DNA of 64,000 nucleotides from Nepenthes gracilis (GCA_033239525.1 BSYO01000036.1:9446126-9510125); one strand, 5' to 3'. Counted from the first letter of the stretch, positions 10,991-25,000 are shown. Translations and numbers: made by a program. Notes: a model not told the origin generated them from the sequence alone.

Positions 10991-12377
10991 TGTCACATGT
11001 CCCAAGATTTAGGTTATTGTACGGATTAGGAAACTACATTTTTCACAGCGGGTCAAATTGGAGAGGATTCGATCTCCGTCACCGTAAACTTGAATCCTAC
11101 ACACTACAATTAATAAATAGGAGGTCAGAAAAATGTGTGGATACATGTTATGAGGGATTGAGTGATTGGGTATGCAGTGTTAGGGAGTAACTTACGGATG
11201 AAGGATTGAGTTTTGATAAGAGCATCCGGCGACGGGACAACTTGGAGATGGAGGGCAAGGCTCCACCAGAGTCTTCCTGACCAAGGGGCTACCTTGAGAG
11301 ATGAAAGATTGGGCTTCAATAAGTACACCTAACTGAGGGGCAATTTAAAGAGATAGAAGATTGAGGTTCGCTGAGTGCGCCCGGCCAGGGGCGACTTTGA
11401 AAGATGAAGGGTTGCGTTTCTACCAAAAGAGAGGAGTGATACACTCACGAAGGAGTGGCTGATTGTCGAGTGCACCCGTGGAGGGATGGCTAACCAGAGG
11501 AGGTAGAGATTCCTTAATGCTGACGGTCACGTGAAAGTTTGCCCACTAGTCTTTTTCCAACTGTAGACGGAGGGGGGCTCTCTGTATCCTACTCTATAAG
11601 TCTCTGGTGGGAGGTAGCTCTGAGACTGATTACGCATGCCCTTGGTCATTTACCTCATTCTCCATTTTTGCGAGTTTGGAGAGTGTTTCTTCTGTGATTC
11701 TCCTACTCACTTTTTTCCAACTCTCAGAGGTTTTGCTCTTAGCCAAATCCTCACCTTTGGGGACTAACAGCTCAGATTGACCTCCCTCTTCTCTGCTGAG
11801 GAAGGAGATATTTGTAGAGTACGAGCTGTGAAGTCTACTTTGGGGCATATAGTTGGCGGCGGTTGTTCAGCGGATTTGTTGAACTGTCTTGATAATTTTG
11901 GGATTCGATTGTGGTGGCCCTGGCTGTACGGGGATACTCTTTCTTTTTTTGGAGCAATTGTGAAGTGCACGTATGGAAACTGCCTTCTTGGGGGCGATTC
12001 TCCTCTAAGATTCGCTAGGTTGTCTCAACAATTATGGCAAATATCTCTAGCATACGTGCATGACTCTGACTAGGCTATCGGTCGTTGGGCTGGGGGAGTG
12101 CTCTGTGCCATGATTGGCTGCATGCGCAGGTGATTGCCATTTGGAGGATCACATACGAGTGGTAATCTTGTGGGTATATATGTTTAGTTGGAACTGAGTT
12201 GGCGCTGTTGGGATGTATACTTATGGGTTGCATATGGCGAGCGGCATGGATAGCCCACGTCCTGATAAGCGATCCTGGGCTGCACAATCCTAGGCCTTCT
12301 TCTGGGTTGCAACTTTTGGACTGTTCTTCTATTATTGGCTTGGACTAGGAGCTGACCCATGGGTACAGGACCCACCA
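10991..12377 (-). mobile_element. LTR (probably solo), 1.39 kb, minus orientation
   Basis: On the minus strand the unit begins TGGTGGGTCCTG and ends ..GGGACATGTGACA. ATGT flanks both sides (10987-10990 and 12378-12381), a possible 4-bp or decayed 5-bp duplication. Its U5 part (minus, near 11100-11040), with 'GTGTAGGATTCAAG' then 'GGTGACGGAGATCGAATCC', matches the U5 segments of the LTRs at 39.3 and 55.5 kb. The right edge lies 500 bp upstream of the stress gene start codon. Confidence 0.55.
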
Positions 12378-12381
12378 ATGT

Positions 12382-12877
12382 ATAAGAACATCAGTAGAGA
12401 TTTCAATCTTGGACTTAGCACTTATGTTGAGAATCATCAATCTGATGTATCGAATTTTTGCATTTCTCAAGTATTTCATAGAACTTATAAATGGGCTAAA
12501 ATTTTTAAGAGCTATATTGCAAACAACCTTTGAGATTCATGTATTCAGAATTCAAGTGATGGAATTTTAACAGGTTGATGGTGAAACTCGACTCCTGATT
12601 CATAACTAGAAAGGCATATTTTATATTTTTAATACTCCTAGTGAATTCCTCTTTGAATTAAACATATGCTTACCAAATATAATTATACTAAATGATTATT
12701 AAAAATGGAAAAACTTCTTTAGAAATCTAAGTTATGATCCCTTAACCACGCAGGCTATAATTGCCTTACAATGAAATACCCACCTCGAAAACTTGACGCT
12801 ACCTTCGTCAAAAGTGTAATAATATATTTCCAATTTTAACGATGGTGATTAATTTATACATTTATTTATTTTTGGCG
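12382..12877 (+). promoter_or_regulatory. short, AT-rich upstream region of the LTI65-like gene
   Basis: This 0.5-kb stretch separates the LTR from the start codon. I see no clear ABRE (ACGTGKC) or DRE/CRT (RCCGAC), which are expected in promoters of this family, and no convincing TATA box at a standard distance. CACGTG occurs only farther up, inside the LTR, near 11528. A 5' UTR intron could hide the true promoter. Confidence 0.3.
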
Positions 12878-13091
12878 ATGGAAGGTGAAGAGGATCAACA
12901 ACAACAACATCATCATCATCATCTTGATGAGAAGAGATCAGTGCTAAAGAAGGTCAAGGCAAAGGCAAAGAAGATAAAAGACACTATCACAAAGCATGGT
13001 CATGGCCATAATAACCATCATGACTACGAAGAAGAAGAGGAAAATGATGATGAAGAGATGGCAGTAGATCCAGAGATTCATGGTGATCCAT
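12878..13091 (+). CDS. exon 1 of the LTI65-like gene
   Basis: Encodes the His-rich, basic then acidic N-terminus. The donor is CCAT|GTAAGT at 13091/13092, and one base of the next codon is left over. Confidence 0.8.
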
Positions 13092-16000
13092 GTAAGTTGG
13101 CGCATCATCTTTAATTGGACCTCACTACTCTTTTGAAATTTCACAAATGCAATGAGTGTTAAATTGTTATTGTTACAAGAAAATTGCAGTTCATTTGTCT
13201 AAATTCTTCAATATAAATTATAGGAAATTATATAGATTATTCAAGAAATAGCGGATAAACCTTATGAAATCATATACACGAGAAGATTAATTATCTCTCT
13301 AGAAATAGTTTCTCTCACTTATCTCCTTCATTATTGTGATTATAATTCCAACTGCAGAACAGTGATTAGCCGTTATATTTTTATAGAGTAGGAAGATGAC
13401 TGATTTTTTAATTATATAAGAATCTTTTTGTCAAAAAATGACATAATTGATGTAGAAATTCTCCGATTAAATCTGAAATGCTAGTTTAACTAAATCATAA
13501 AATTATAACATAAGTTTAGTTCTGATAAATATCGAAAATGTGCTTCATTGTGTGGATAATTTCTTAAGATATGTGCTACTAAGTAATGACCTAAGATATT
13601 GATTAATTAGTTATTCCTCTTTTATCATGATCTAGTTGGATTTTTTATTTCTAAAGTATTATATTTGATGGGTCCTGGAACCCAAGGCCCAAATTGCAAT
13701 CACAGGATCGTAGGAGAAAGCTAGCCCAAAAGGCCCACAAGCCAAATCAGGCCCAAATGACTAGCCCATTTCCGAGCACTTGAGGAATCAGGATTAAGTG
13801 ACAAAGACGCTGGCAGTCCGAGAGGACGCTATGGCCCATTGAAGGACGAGGACCGCCCGGTGCCCAAAATAGCCGGATGCCACTGGATGACTTGTACGGC
13901 GCGCACTGCCACGAGCGACCAACGGCTTTTGACGCGCCCACTGCAGTCATGCGCCTGAAGGCCAGATCTGCAGACCGTGATGTGTCCTCACACAGCCCGC
14001 ACCTACAGGTGGTGGCGATGGTGGCGGCAGCACCCCGACACGCCCAAATACCACGTGTCGCCTCCCTTACGGCATCACGATCCTTGTAAATACCCCATTT
14101 CAGCAATTGAGAAAGGTCCTGATTCTAGATCCATCTATTCACACTCGAGCAAGAATTCTCAAGAGAAAAACTAAGGCAAAGAGAAAAGGGAGGAGGAGAG
14201 AAATTTGTTTTCCTTACATTGTAATACCCTGAGAAGGCGAACAGCTTCCCAGGCATCCTTTGTACCTTTTCATCACTATAGTGAGATTTCTCGGACTGCT
14301 CGTCCGCTGCCGTGGTTTTTCACCCCTCGTCAGATTAAGGGATTTTCTACGTAAACAAACACGTTCTCCCACTGTCCCTGCACTTTTCTTTCTCTGTTAG
14401 AGTTCTGCTTATTTTGTGTTGCTCCAATCTGTCCGTCTGCACGCTTAAAAAGCTGCTCGCACTTTATCTGACGTACGGCCAGATTCACCGGACGCAACAT
14501 TGGCGCCGTCTGTGGGAAGCGACTGAAAGTCTGCTTTTCACACTTTGCAGAAGTACACAGCAATATAAGCTTCAAATCCCAAAATGGTGAACACAAGGGC
14601 GCAAGCAAGCGCAGCTCCCAAAGAGGTGGCCTCACAAGGCGGCGGCGCAAACCCCTGTGCTGGGGTTGAGGATCACCCTGACCCAGTGGTGAGGGGCTTG
14701 GCGGCCAAGGTAGACGGAATGTCGCAGGCCTTCGTTGCCCTTTGTTCCAAAATCGACCAGCTCAAGCCGGGAGTTCCTGACAGAGCCTCCTAGGCTGAGG
14801 CGTCGCAGGGAGGAAACAGGGGCAGCAGTCGCCGCAAAAGGCCTCCCAGCCGGCGTGATAACCCGAGGACCCAGGCGGCCTCAAGCAGTAGAGCGCCGCG
14901 GAGAGTTGAGGACCAACCAAGTCCTCGGGTCCGAAACGAGAGCCCTGAGAGTTGCCACTCTGAAGCTCAATGGAACCGCCGTGAGCACGATGGCCAGGAG
15001 GCGGTTCCATGAGATGCTCCCCCGAGAGGAGCCCGCACCGCCCCTCAGTGCCACGCAGTTCAGGAGCCTTGCGAGTTAAGGCACTACCTGAACGAGAGAA
15101 GGACGGCTGCCCCACCCCGAGTGGAGGCCAGACCGGAAAGAGGGTGGAACCTGATGCTGCGAGAGAGCAGCGGAGGAGGAGCTAACGCGCTCCAATCTCC
15201 GTTCTCCACGGAGATTAGGACGAGGACGCTCCCCCTAAAGTTCAAGATGCCTAGTCTGGAGCTGTACGATGGCAGTGGTGATCCCATGGACCACCTCAAC
15301 CATTTCAGGGAGCACCTGAACCTCCAGGGCCTCGACGAGACAATCATGTGCCAGTGTTTCCCTCTGACTTTGAAGGGAGACGCGCGGATATGGTTTTATG
15401 GGATGCCTGCGGACTCCATCCGCGATTTTGGGAAACTGGCGACGGCCTTCCTGTCGCAGTTCGCCTCCAGCAGGAGGGTAGAAAAGCAGCCCTGGCACCT
15501 CACTCGAATCAAGCAGGGGGCCAGGGAGAGCCTACGAGGATTCCTGGCACGGTTTGTAGCGGAAGCCAGGCAGATCCCAAGACTGACTGATGAGGTCAAG
15601 CTGAACGCCTTCCTCTCGGCTCTCGAAGGGGGTGCTTTCTTCAAGCACCTCATCCAGAAAGGCCCGCAGACTTTCATAGAGGCTGAGTCTGTGGCTAGAG
15701 CGTACATCGCGGCCGAAGAGGCCAATGACGCCAAAAGGTCGGAGAGGGACGAGCTCCCTCAGCCAAAGGCCGCGGAGGGAAAAAGGAAAGCTGGGGACTA
15801 TCAAAGTCCCCAGAAGTCAAAGAAGCAGCACAAGGCCGAGTAGAGCTCCTAGAGAGAGCCGCGACCTATACATCTCACGCCGCTGAACGACTCCCGTACT
15901 AATGTCCTCATGCAGATCCGGGGAGAAAAGTTCCTCAAGTGGCCCAAGGCACTGAAGAACCCGGACGGTGGGGACCAATCGAAATATTGCGACTTCCACC

Positions 16001-19000
16001 GCTCCGGGGGCCATAGTACGGAGGACTGCAGGACTCTGCAGAGGGAGATTGAGGAGCTCATCAGAAGGGGTCACCTCAACCGCTTCCTCCAGAGACCCGG
16101 ACAAACCTTAGGGCCCGAGGATGGTGGGGACGCTGAACCCCCCAGGAACCGAGTGGCTGCCGGGGTCGTGAACATGATTTTCGGCCGGCCAGCGGGAGGA
16201 GATGGACGTGAGCTTGTGGCAGCAAAGAGGCCGAGGACGGGGCTTGGGAGTGAAGATGACGTTATCTGTTTTAGCAATAGAGACTTAGATCATGTAACTT
16301 CTCCCCACTCCGATCCCCTGATTGTAACCGCACTCGTTTCTGATGGAGCGAATGACTATCAGATGAAACGAGTGTTTGTTGATAATGGAAGCTCCCGTAA
16401 TTTGCTGTATCTTGATGCTTACTTCAAATTAGGGCTTAAAAAAATCGAATAAATACACCAGAAGGGCCACTCTACGGACTGGACAATGAGCCAGTGCCCG
16501 TCCAGGGTATCATCCAGTTGGAGGTAACCCTTGGAACCTATCCGAGGACGGCGTTCAAGGTCCTCACCTTTCTTGTTGTGGACCTGCCCTCGGTCTACAA
16601 TGCGATTCTCGGACGGCCTTGCTTGGCCGCATTCAACGCAGTGTTCTCCATCCCACATCTCAAAATGAAGTTCCTCACCCTGTGTGGGGTAGGAGAGGTC
16701 CTCGCCGACCAGTCAACCGGATGGATGTGTGACTTGGCTCAGACCACACAAGTAACACTTCCGCAGCCCATGGAAGACCTTGACCTTAGGGACGAGGCAA
16801 CATCAAGAATAAATTTCTCAACCAGAGAACCAAAGGGTCCGAGTCCCATTGATCCTCGAACAGAGAAATATGTCCAAATAGGAAGTTCGCTCCCAGAAAC
16901 AGTGAGGGACCAACTCATCAGTTTTCTACGGGAAAACTCAGACGTATTCGCATCGACCCCCAGTGACATGCCCGAGATCTCTCCCGAGATCATCGTCCAC
17001 AAGCTGGGCGTCGATCCTCAGCATAATCCGGTCAGACAAAAGCGCAGGAACTATTCCACTGAGAAGTTGGTGGCCATCCGCGAAGAGGTCAAGAAGCTCC
17101 TGGACGCTGGATTCGTCCGAGAAGTACAATACCCGGATTGGTTAGCCAACGTTGTCATGGTTAAAAAGAGCAATGGGAAGTGGAGGATGTGCGTAGACTT
17201 CACCGATCTCAAAAAGGCGTGCCCCAAAGATATCTTCCTGTTGCCTAGGATAGACCAACTTGTAGATTCGACGTCCGGCCATGAGCTCTTAAGCTTCATG
17301 GACGCATACTCCGGGTACAACCAGATCAAAATGAGTCCCGAGGATGAGGAGCACACGTCGTTCATGACGGACCAAGGGACATACTGCTACAAGGTAATGC
17401 CCTTTGGCCTCAAGAACGCGGGAGTGACCTATCAGCGACTTGTAAATAAGATGTTCCGAGAACAGATGGGTAGAAACGTGGAGGTATACGTTGACGACAT
17501 GCTCGTCAAGAGCAGGATGAGCGGCGACCACGTGAGGGACTTGACTGAGACCTTCAATGTGCTCAGGACCCATAGGATGAAACTCAACCCCAGTAAGTGC
17601 ACTTACGGTGTTGCCTCTTGAAAATTCTTGGGCTATATTGTATCACACCGAGGAATCGAGGAAAACCCAGAAAAGATCCAAGCGATCCTGGACATGCGGT
17701 CTTCGCGAATGGTGAAGGAAGTTCAGCAGCTTACCGGGCGAGTGGCCGCCCTCTCCCGTTTCCTAGAAAAGTCGGCTGAGAAGCACCTGCCATTTTTCAA
17801 AGCCCTAAGAGGAGCAAAATTCCGGGATTTTCGATGGAGTGATGACTGCGAGGAGGCATTCCGAGGACTCAAGAGCTACCTCTCGAGTCCGGCCCTCTTA
17901 GCTTCTCCTCAGCAGGGCGAGGAACTATACTTGTACCTCTCCGTGTCCGATGCCGCTTTGAGCTCGGCGTTAGTACAAGAGCAATATGACAAGCAACAGC
18001 CCGTGTATTACGTGAGTAAGACTCTCGCGGGCGCCGAGACCAGGTATCCCCTCACAGAGAAGGTGTCATTAGCATTGGTTTACTCAGCAAGGAAGCTCAG
18101 GCCATACTTCCAGGCGCACAAAATAGTAGTCCTGACCGACCAGCCTTTAAGGGCCATCTTGCAGAGGCCAGAGATCTCTGGCCGACTGATCAAGTGAGCC
18201 ATTGAGCTGGGAGAATTCGACATAGAGTTCCGTCCAAGGCCAGCTTTAAAGGCGCAGGCGCTCGGGGATTTCCTCGTTGAGACGACGGCGCCGCCCAATC
18301 TCGACGAGGACCAGCCTACAGCGGAAGAGTTCAGCAGGGCGTCTGCTTGGACCTTACACGTGGACAGCTCCTCCATTAAGGATGGCTGCGGAGCAGGGAT
18401 TGTGTTGCGCACGCCTAAGGGGTTGCAGATAAAGTACTCGTTAACTCTGGGGTTCTCGACCACAAACAACGTCGCAGAGTACGAGGCTTTGCTGGCTGGA
18501 CTCCGACTGGCCAGGGAATGCTCGACCAAAGAACTAATTATTTACAGTGACTCCGAGTTGGTCGTCAATCAGGTCCGTGGAAGCTTCGACGTCAATAACG
18601 AGCAGCTGTCCAGATACCTTTCGAAGGTTAAAGGCATGATCGTGGGTTTCAAGATGGCCGAGTTTATCCACATCCCGCGGGAGGAGAACGCCAAGGCCGA
18701 CACGCTCGCGCTAGCCGTGACTTCAGGGGATCCTAAACAGTATGCTAGGGGGATGCGAGAAGTCCTGGGCAGGCCCAGCATTGAAGACCCCGAGCAAGAG
18801 ATAATGCAAGTCACGGACGGGAGCACTTGGATGACCCCCTACCTGAAGTTCTTATCGGATGGCTCGCTACCCGAGGACCCGAACGAGGCCAAGAAGATAA
18901 GAAGACGGCGGGCTGGTACACGATCGTGGACGGCTAGCTGTATCGACGGGGTTTCTCAGCCCCTTAAGTAAGGTGTCTCACCATAGGGGAAGCTGAATAC

Positions 19001-22000
19001 GCCTTACAGGAGGTGCATCTCGGAATATGCGGATCCCATGTCGGGGGAAAGAACCTAGCTTTTACGCTTATGAGACAAGGGTACTACTGGCCGACAATGA
19101 AGTATGACGCCATTGATTTCGTGCGCAAATGTGAAAGTTGCGAACTTCACAGCAACATGAGTCATCGCCCCCACACGGATCTCCGGGCACCGCAGTCCCC
19201 ATGGCCGTTCGCCCAATGGGGGCTTGACATCCTAGGACCGTTTCCCCTCGCTCCTGGACAAAGGAAGTGCCTGATTGTTGGGATAGACTACTTCACCAAA
19301 TGGGTAGAGGCAGTACCGCTAGCCAGGATAACAGAGCAAAATGAGACGGAGTTCCTCCGACAGAGCATCGTATGTAGGTTTGGGGTACCGGAGTGCATCG
19401 TGACTGACAACGGGACGCAATTCACTGGAAAGCGATTCACTAAGTACTGCGTAAGCCTAAGGATCAACTTAGTGCATACGTCAGTGGCATACCCACAGGC
19501 CAATGGGCAGGTGGAAGTGACAAACTGCACGATCTTACACGGGCTGAAAACCAAACTGGAGTCTTCCGAGGGCTCGTGGGTGCATGAACTGCCCTCGGTC
19601 CTCTGGTCATACAGAACAACGCCCAGGGAACCCACGAGCGAAACCCCTTTTAGCCTTTGCTACGGAGTCGAAGCTGTCATCCCAATAGAGGTATGCCTCA
19701 CGAGCCCCATGGTTGGGTGCTTCAGCGCAACGGATAACAGCCAAAGGCTCCGGGAAAGCCTCGATGCTCTTGAAGAAGCTCGTGACCAAGCGAGGCTTAG
19801 GATAGCGGCCTACCAGCAACGGGTGGCCCGCTATTACAACAAGAAAGTAAAGGCACGACAATTCGAGGTCGGGGATTTCGTACTGAGAAGCGTGGAAGCC
19901 ACGGGAAAAAACGTCGGCAGAAACAAGCTCTCACCAAATTAGGATGGACCATTTTTGGTCTCGGCTGTCCTTCGAGGAGGAGCTTATAAGCTACGCACCC
20001 AGGAGGGCAAGCTAGTACCCCGGACTTGGAACGCCGCTCACCTAAGAAAATACTACCAGTGAAAGGCGGGTCGTCCCAGACAAATAAAAACTTGGGCGCC
20101 AACCTGAGCGGCCCCAGCGGTCGGACCCCAGAGGTCACACAATAAAAACTCGACTGTGACCGAGCGGTCCAAGAGGTCGGACCCTAGAGGTCACAACAAA
20201 AACTTGGGCGCCAACCCGAGAGGCTTCAGAGGTCGGACCCCAGAGGTCAGGCAACAAAAACTCTGCTGTGACAGAGCGGCCCAAGAGGTCGGACCCTAGA
20301 GGTTATACTAAAAACTCGGCTGTGACTGAGCGGCCCAAGAGGTCGGACCCTAGAGCTCACACCAAAAACTCGGATTCGTCCGAGCGGCCCAGGAAGTCGT
20401 AAGCAACACTCGGATCTTTCCGAGTAAAAAAAAAAAAAAGAGAAGAAGAGAGGCAATTGTGACAATCTCAAGAATCTCCTTTTTATTCATGTACACGGTA
20501 CAACAAAGGAAAGGGAAAAACAACGAACGAAAGTTAGCCCTCGCCAGGACCTTGAGGTGGAACGGCTCCGGATCGCTCTTCTAAAAATGAAGAGCCCTCC
20601 CCATGACTCGAAATTCCTGGCTGGTCTGACGAGCGAGGGCCTGCTGACGAGCTCGGGCCCGAGGACGTGGGAAATGGCCTGCCTCGGAGACCATACACAT
20701 CCTCAGGGCGCGCGACGCTCGAGTTGCGCAGGTCGAACACAGCAGCAGGAAACCGTGGGTACAGGACCCGCATCAACCGACGGCATAGATGAATGCCATC
20801 CCAGAACTTGGCCTCCAGCAAGGGAGCCATGTTAGCAACCATCACCGAGGTCCTTAACATCTCCTCTAGCTGAAGGTTACGTTCCTGCAGGAAGCCGTAT
20901 TGAACCTCTATGAGCCTCAGAGCTTCCTCAGATGAAGCAAGCGCCGCGCGAAGCCGCTGGCACTCTTCCTGAGAGGCCCTTGAAGACTCCGCCTCCCGGC
21001 GAGACCGGGCGATTTCGCCCACCAGTTGGCTAAGGCCACTGATCAGGTCTTGGAGCTGTGAAGGGAACGAAAGCCACGTAGAAGCGGTCAACAGAAAGTG
21101 AGACAAATGAGAAGGTAGCAAAGTACCTGAGAAACGACAGGATCTTGAGTAGGGGCAATCTCCCTTGAGGCCTCGGGCACGAGCAGGCACTCCACGGGCA
21201 CTGTAGAAGCATCAAGAGCGGCCTCGGAGGAAGGACCTTCAGGGATGGGGGGCTCCGCTACCTCCGGGACGTCAGGAACGGCCGGGATCTCCAAGACCGT
21301 GACCACAGCCTCATCGCCGCTAAGAATGTCAAAGATATCCTCAGCAGCAATAGCGGCGACAGCCTCCATCTCATGAGGCTCAACGACCTCGTCCAAGGTT
21401 GCCTCCCCCGAGGCATCAAAAGCTGTAGGGTCGTCAGAAGGATGACCCGTAGGGACGGCAGAGACCTCAGGATGGGCCTCAATACTGAGAGGAAGGTGTC
21501 ATACGACCCCGACTCCACGTATGACCAAGTCAAACCCGTGGCATTCTTAACCATGGGGGCTATGACGAGATCATCCTCTGAGGGAGACTCACCAGCAACG
21601 CTCGGCAGGTCCTCAGGGACCTCAATCCGTGGGCTCTTTGGAGGCCTCTTGGATGGCTCTCGGATAACAAGAGAACCCTCTCTTTTCTTTAGCTTCTTCT
21701 TCTTCTTTTTCCTCGAAGCAACAATGGCAGAATCTCCGGGCAGCGCCATCCATTTAGCTTCGGCCAGCTTTTCGGGGGACAACCAGATGTTCTTCTTCCC
21801 CACATTGAAGCTGCCATGGTCCGCCATCACCAAGTCCGTAATCTCCTTGGCGGCTCCTCTTTCCTCGTCAGTAATGTCGGAGCCATATTTGCTCGCGAAA
21901 TTTCCCAATACAGATGAAAGCTGCCAGTCCTCAGCCGCTTTAAGGAAGACGAACCTGTCCTTCCACCTTTTGGTGGAATCCGGGTTCCCATCGCTCATCT

Positions 22001-25000
22001 CCGCAAACTCAGGGCAAGGGGTCATGGCGATCCAGTCAAGGTTGTGAGTGAAGCGAAACATGATCTTCACCATGACCGCCTCGAGAACCTTGCTATGGCA
22101 GCGCGCAAATACGCACAAGGAAACCAAATACCTGATGGCGTTGGGCTGGAGCCTTGCGAACAGAACGGCCAACTCCTTCATCAGGCGGTGGAGCTCCGTG
22201 GGAACAGGAAAACGAAGCCCATCTTTGAGGTGAACTTCGTAAACAGTAATGTATCCGTTTGGAGGACTGCACGCCCTCTCTGCGGCCCCTAGAAATACCA
22301 TTGAATCTGACTCAGGGATGCCATATTTCACCCTGATCTGCTCGAGGTCTTGAGAAGAAAGGGAAGAGGCGATGTCGTTAACGCCGGGAGCCATAACGTA
22401 AGAAACGAAAGCAAAGGGACGCGAAGAATCTCAGCGAACGTCAAGGAAAGAAAGAAGAAGCGGGAGGAATTAATGAGGACGCGACAAAGGATTTAAAGAG
22501 ATTTTCAAATTAGTGAAAAGGCGCCCTCATTATGACCATTCCACGTGTCAGCTCCCCATACGCGATAGGCGGGCGTGGACCTTGGGGCTTCCCGAAGCGA
22601 CGTCACATCAATCACATATCACATTTAATGCTCCACGGGAAGTGAAACGACGGCGAAAGACAGGTCTCGGAATTGCGAAGGGATCTTGGGCATTTTTTAC
22701 GCCGGCAAAAGGCGAAGATCACGGACAATCATAATAGGAAAGTGTCCACAGGACATGTCAAATGGCTGAGTCCTCGAATTGTTTGACATGGGGGGCTCGT
22801 GATGGGTCCTGGAACCCAAGGCCCAGATTACAATCACAGGATCGTAGGAGAAAGCTGGCCCAAAAGGCCCACAAGCCAAATCAGGCCCAAATGACTAGCC
22901 CATTTCCGAGCACCAGAGGAATCAGGATTAAGTGACAAAGTCGCTGGCAGTCCGAGAGGACGCTATGGCCCATTAAAGGACGAGGACCGCCAGAAAAGCC
23001 AAAATAGCCTGGATGCCAGCTCAGATGACTTGTACGGCGCGCACTGCCACGAGCGACCAACGACTTCTGACGCGCCGTACCTGCAGGCCATACGCCTCTG
23101 AGCGCCGTATCTGCAGACTGTGACAGGTGTCCCTGTCACAACCGCACCTACAGTGGTAGCGATGTTGGCAGGCAGCCCTGACACGCCAGCGCCACGTGTC
23201 GCCTCCCTTACGGCATCACGATCCTTATAGATACCCCATTTCAGCAACTGAGAAATGTCCTGATTCTGGATCCATCTATTCACACTCGAGCAAGAATTCT
23301 CAAGAGAAAAACTAAGGCAAAGAGAAAAGGGAGGAGGAGAGAAATCTGTTTTCCTTACGTTGTAATACCCTGAGAAGGCGAACAGCTTCCCAGGCATCCT
23401 TTGTACCTTTTCATCACTATAGTGAGATTTCTCGGACTGCTCGTCCGCTGCCGTGGTTTTTCACCCCTCATCAGATTAAGGGGTTTTCCACGTAAACAAA
23501 CGCGTTCTCCCACTGTCCCCGTACTTTTCTTTCTCTGTTTGAGTTCTGCTTATTTTGTGTTGCTCCAATCTGTCCGTCCGCACGCTTAAAAAGCTGCTCG
23601 CACTTTATCTGACGTATGGCCAGATTCACTGGGCGCAACAATATTAACAAATGCTTCTAAAATTACATTTTAGAAAAATCTTTTAAATTTCAAAGCCTAA
23701 AATTCGATTGTAGAAGATTATAATGCAAGCTATACTTACATTCCTCATTAATTATTCAAATCGAACACAAAATTAAGCAAGTAGTTAAGAATCTTTTCAT
23801 ACATGCAAAATATCTAATAATTTAATTTAGCACTTTCATTGAGCCGTGCTTTTCGGGCCGGATCTGTCTCATGTTTTGTCGGGGGCTCCATTTAAGGAGG
23901 AAAGACACATAGAAAGAGCCAGTTAAATTATAATGGCATGCTCTCTATAGTCCTTTGCCTAGCTAATATGTCCCTTAAGTGTAGAGACGGTTAAAATTAG
24001 ACCAGTTTATTAATTTAATTTGACCGATCTAAAATTTTATAGGAATAGTAAATCTATATAATTAGTATAGATGGATAGTTAAAATATTATTTGATTGCTC
24101 TTTGGTGGTGAGCATGGTCATTAGTAAAAAGGACGATTTAAATGATTGGTTTGATCTAGTCTAATTTGGATTATAATTATTTTTATAAAATTAATATCTT
24201 TAGATAAATATCAAATTTAAAAAAAATATTTCGTTAAATTATATTTTTATTTAAAATATTTATGTAATATTTTTAATCTAAATATTATATTTTCAAATAA
24301 ATAACTATATTTATTTTTAGGTATTTTTTTGTATTTATATATTAGTAAAATAAAAATATTCATGGACTAATTCAAACTGAGTTGATTTTTTATGCATTTT
24401 CGAGATCTAGATAGTTATCTAAATAAAGAGGGGTTAGACTTTTAAACTTTTTGACTAGAATTCTACACATTATAAAAACTAATAAGAGGTTAGGTAGTAT
24501 ATGACTTGTTCCAAAATATATCATCTAATATTTATGCCAGATATCTATAAAAAAGTGAAAGATAATAAAGTATTGAGGATGAATGAATATGAGAGAATAT
24601 TCAAACAGGAAGAATTGGCTCTATAATTATTGAAATTCATAAATGTTTCAAGACTAGTGTTTTGTACTTGCATTATCCCTTATGCATTTGGGATTCCTTT
24701 GACCAAGGGAATGAAGCACATCTATAATACTATTGTCAATTGATGTGTTTTTATGGAATTGATATGATTGTGTATTGATTGAAGTGTTACACTGATTGAA
24801 AATAAAATCGTTACACAAGTTTGTAACTGTTTAGAATTTTCTGCCTGCCATTTAGTGACTATAACTACCCATTTAATGCGGTCTTTATCTATCGGTTCAT
24901 GCAACTATTAAGATTTATTGCCTGATTTAATTTTCTATTAGGATATTTGGTTTCTCAATCTTTTGTGATTTTTAACAATTTAGTCATTTAGATATTCAGC

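Larger units (their letters stand above)
13666..23640 (+). mobile_element. full-length Ty3/Gypsy retrotransposon, Tat-type, duplication ATATT
   Basis: The 9,975-bp element has LTRs at 13666-14499 and 22800-23640, both TGATGGGTCC..GCGCAACA or a close variant, and perfect ATATT copies at 13661-13665 and 23641-23645. Internal order is primer site, gag, protease, RT, RNase H, a second RNase H domain, integrase, tandem repeats, an antisense ORF and a polypurine tract. Dual RNase H, hypervariable 3' repeats and an antisense ORF are traits described for the Tat/Ogre lineage. Several stops and frameshifts make this copy inactive. It lies in intron 1 of the LTI65-like gene, in the same orientation. 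Confidence 0.93.

Noticed and set aside
14501..14518. Naming the tRNA that primes the Gypsy and capturing elements
   Set aside because: The sites are clear by position, but I could not match them to a specific tRNA from memory with confidence.
21373..22047. 224-residue plus-strand ORF
   Set aside because: It is the reverse-strand shadow of the antisense ORF, which has the recognisable domain.
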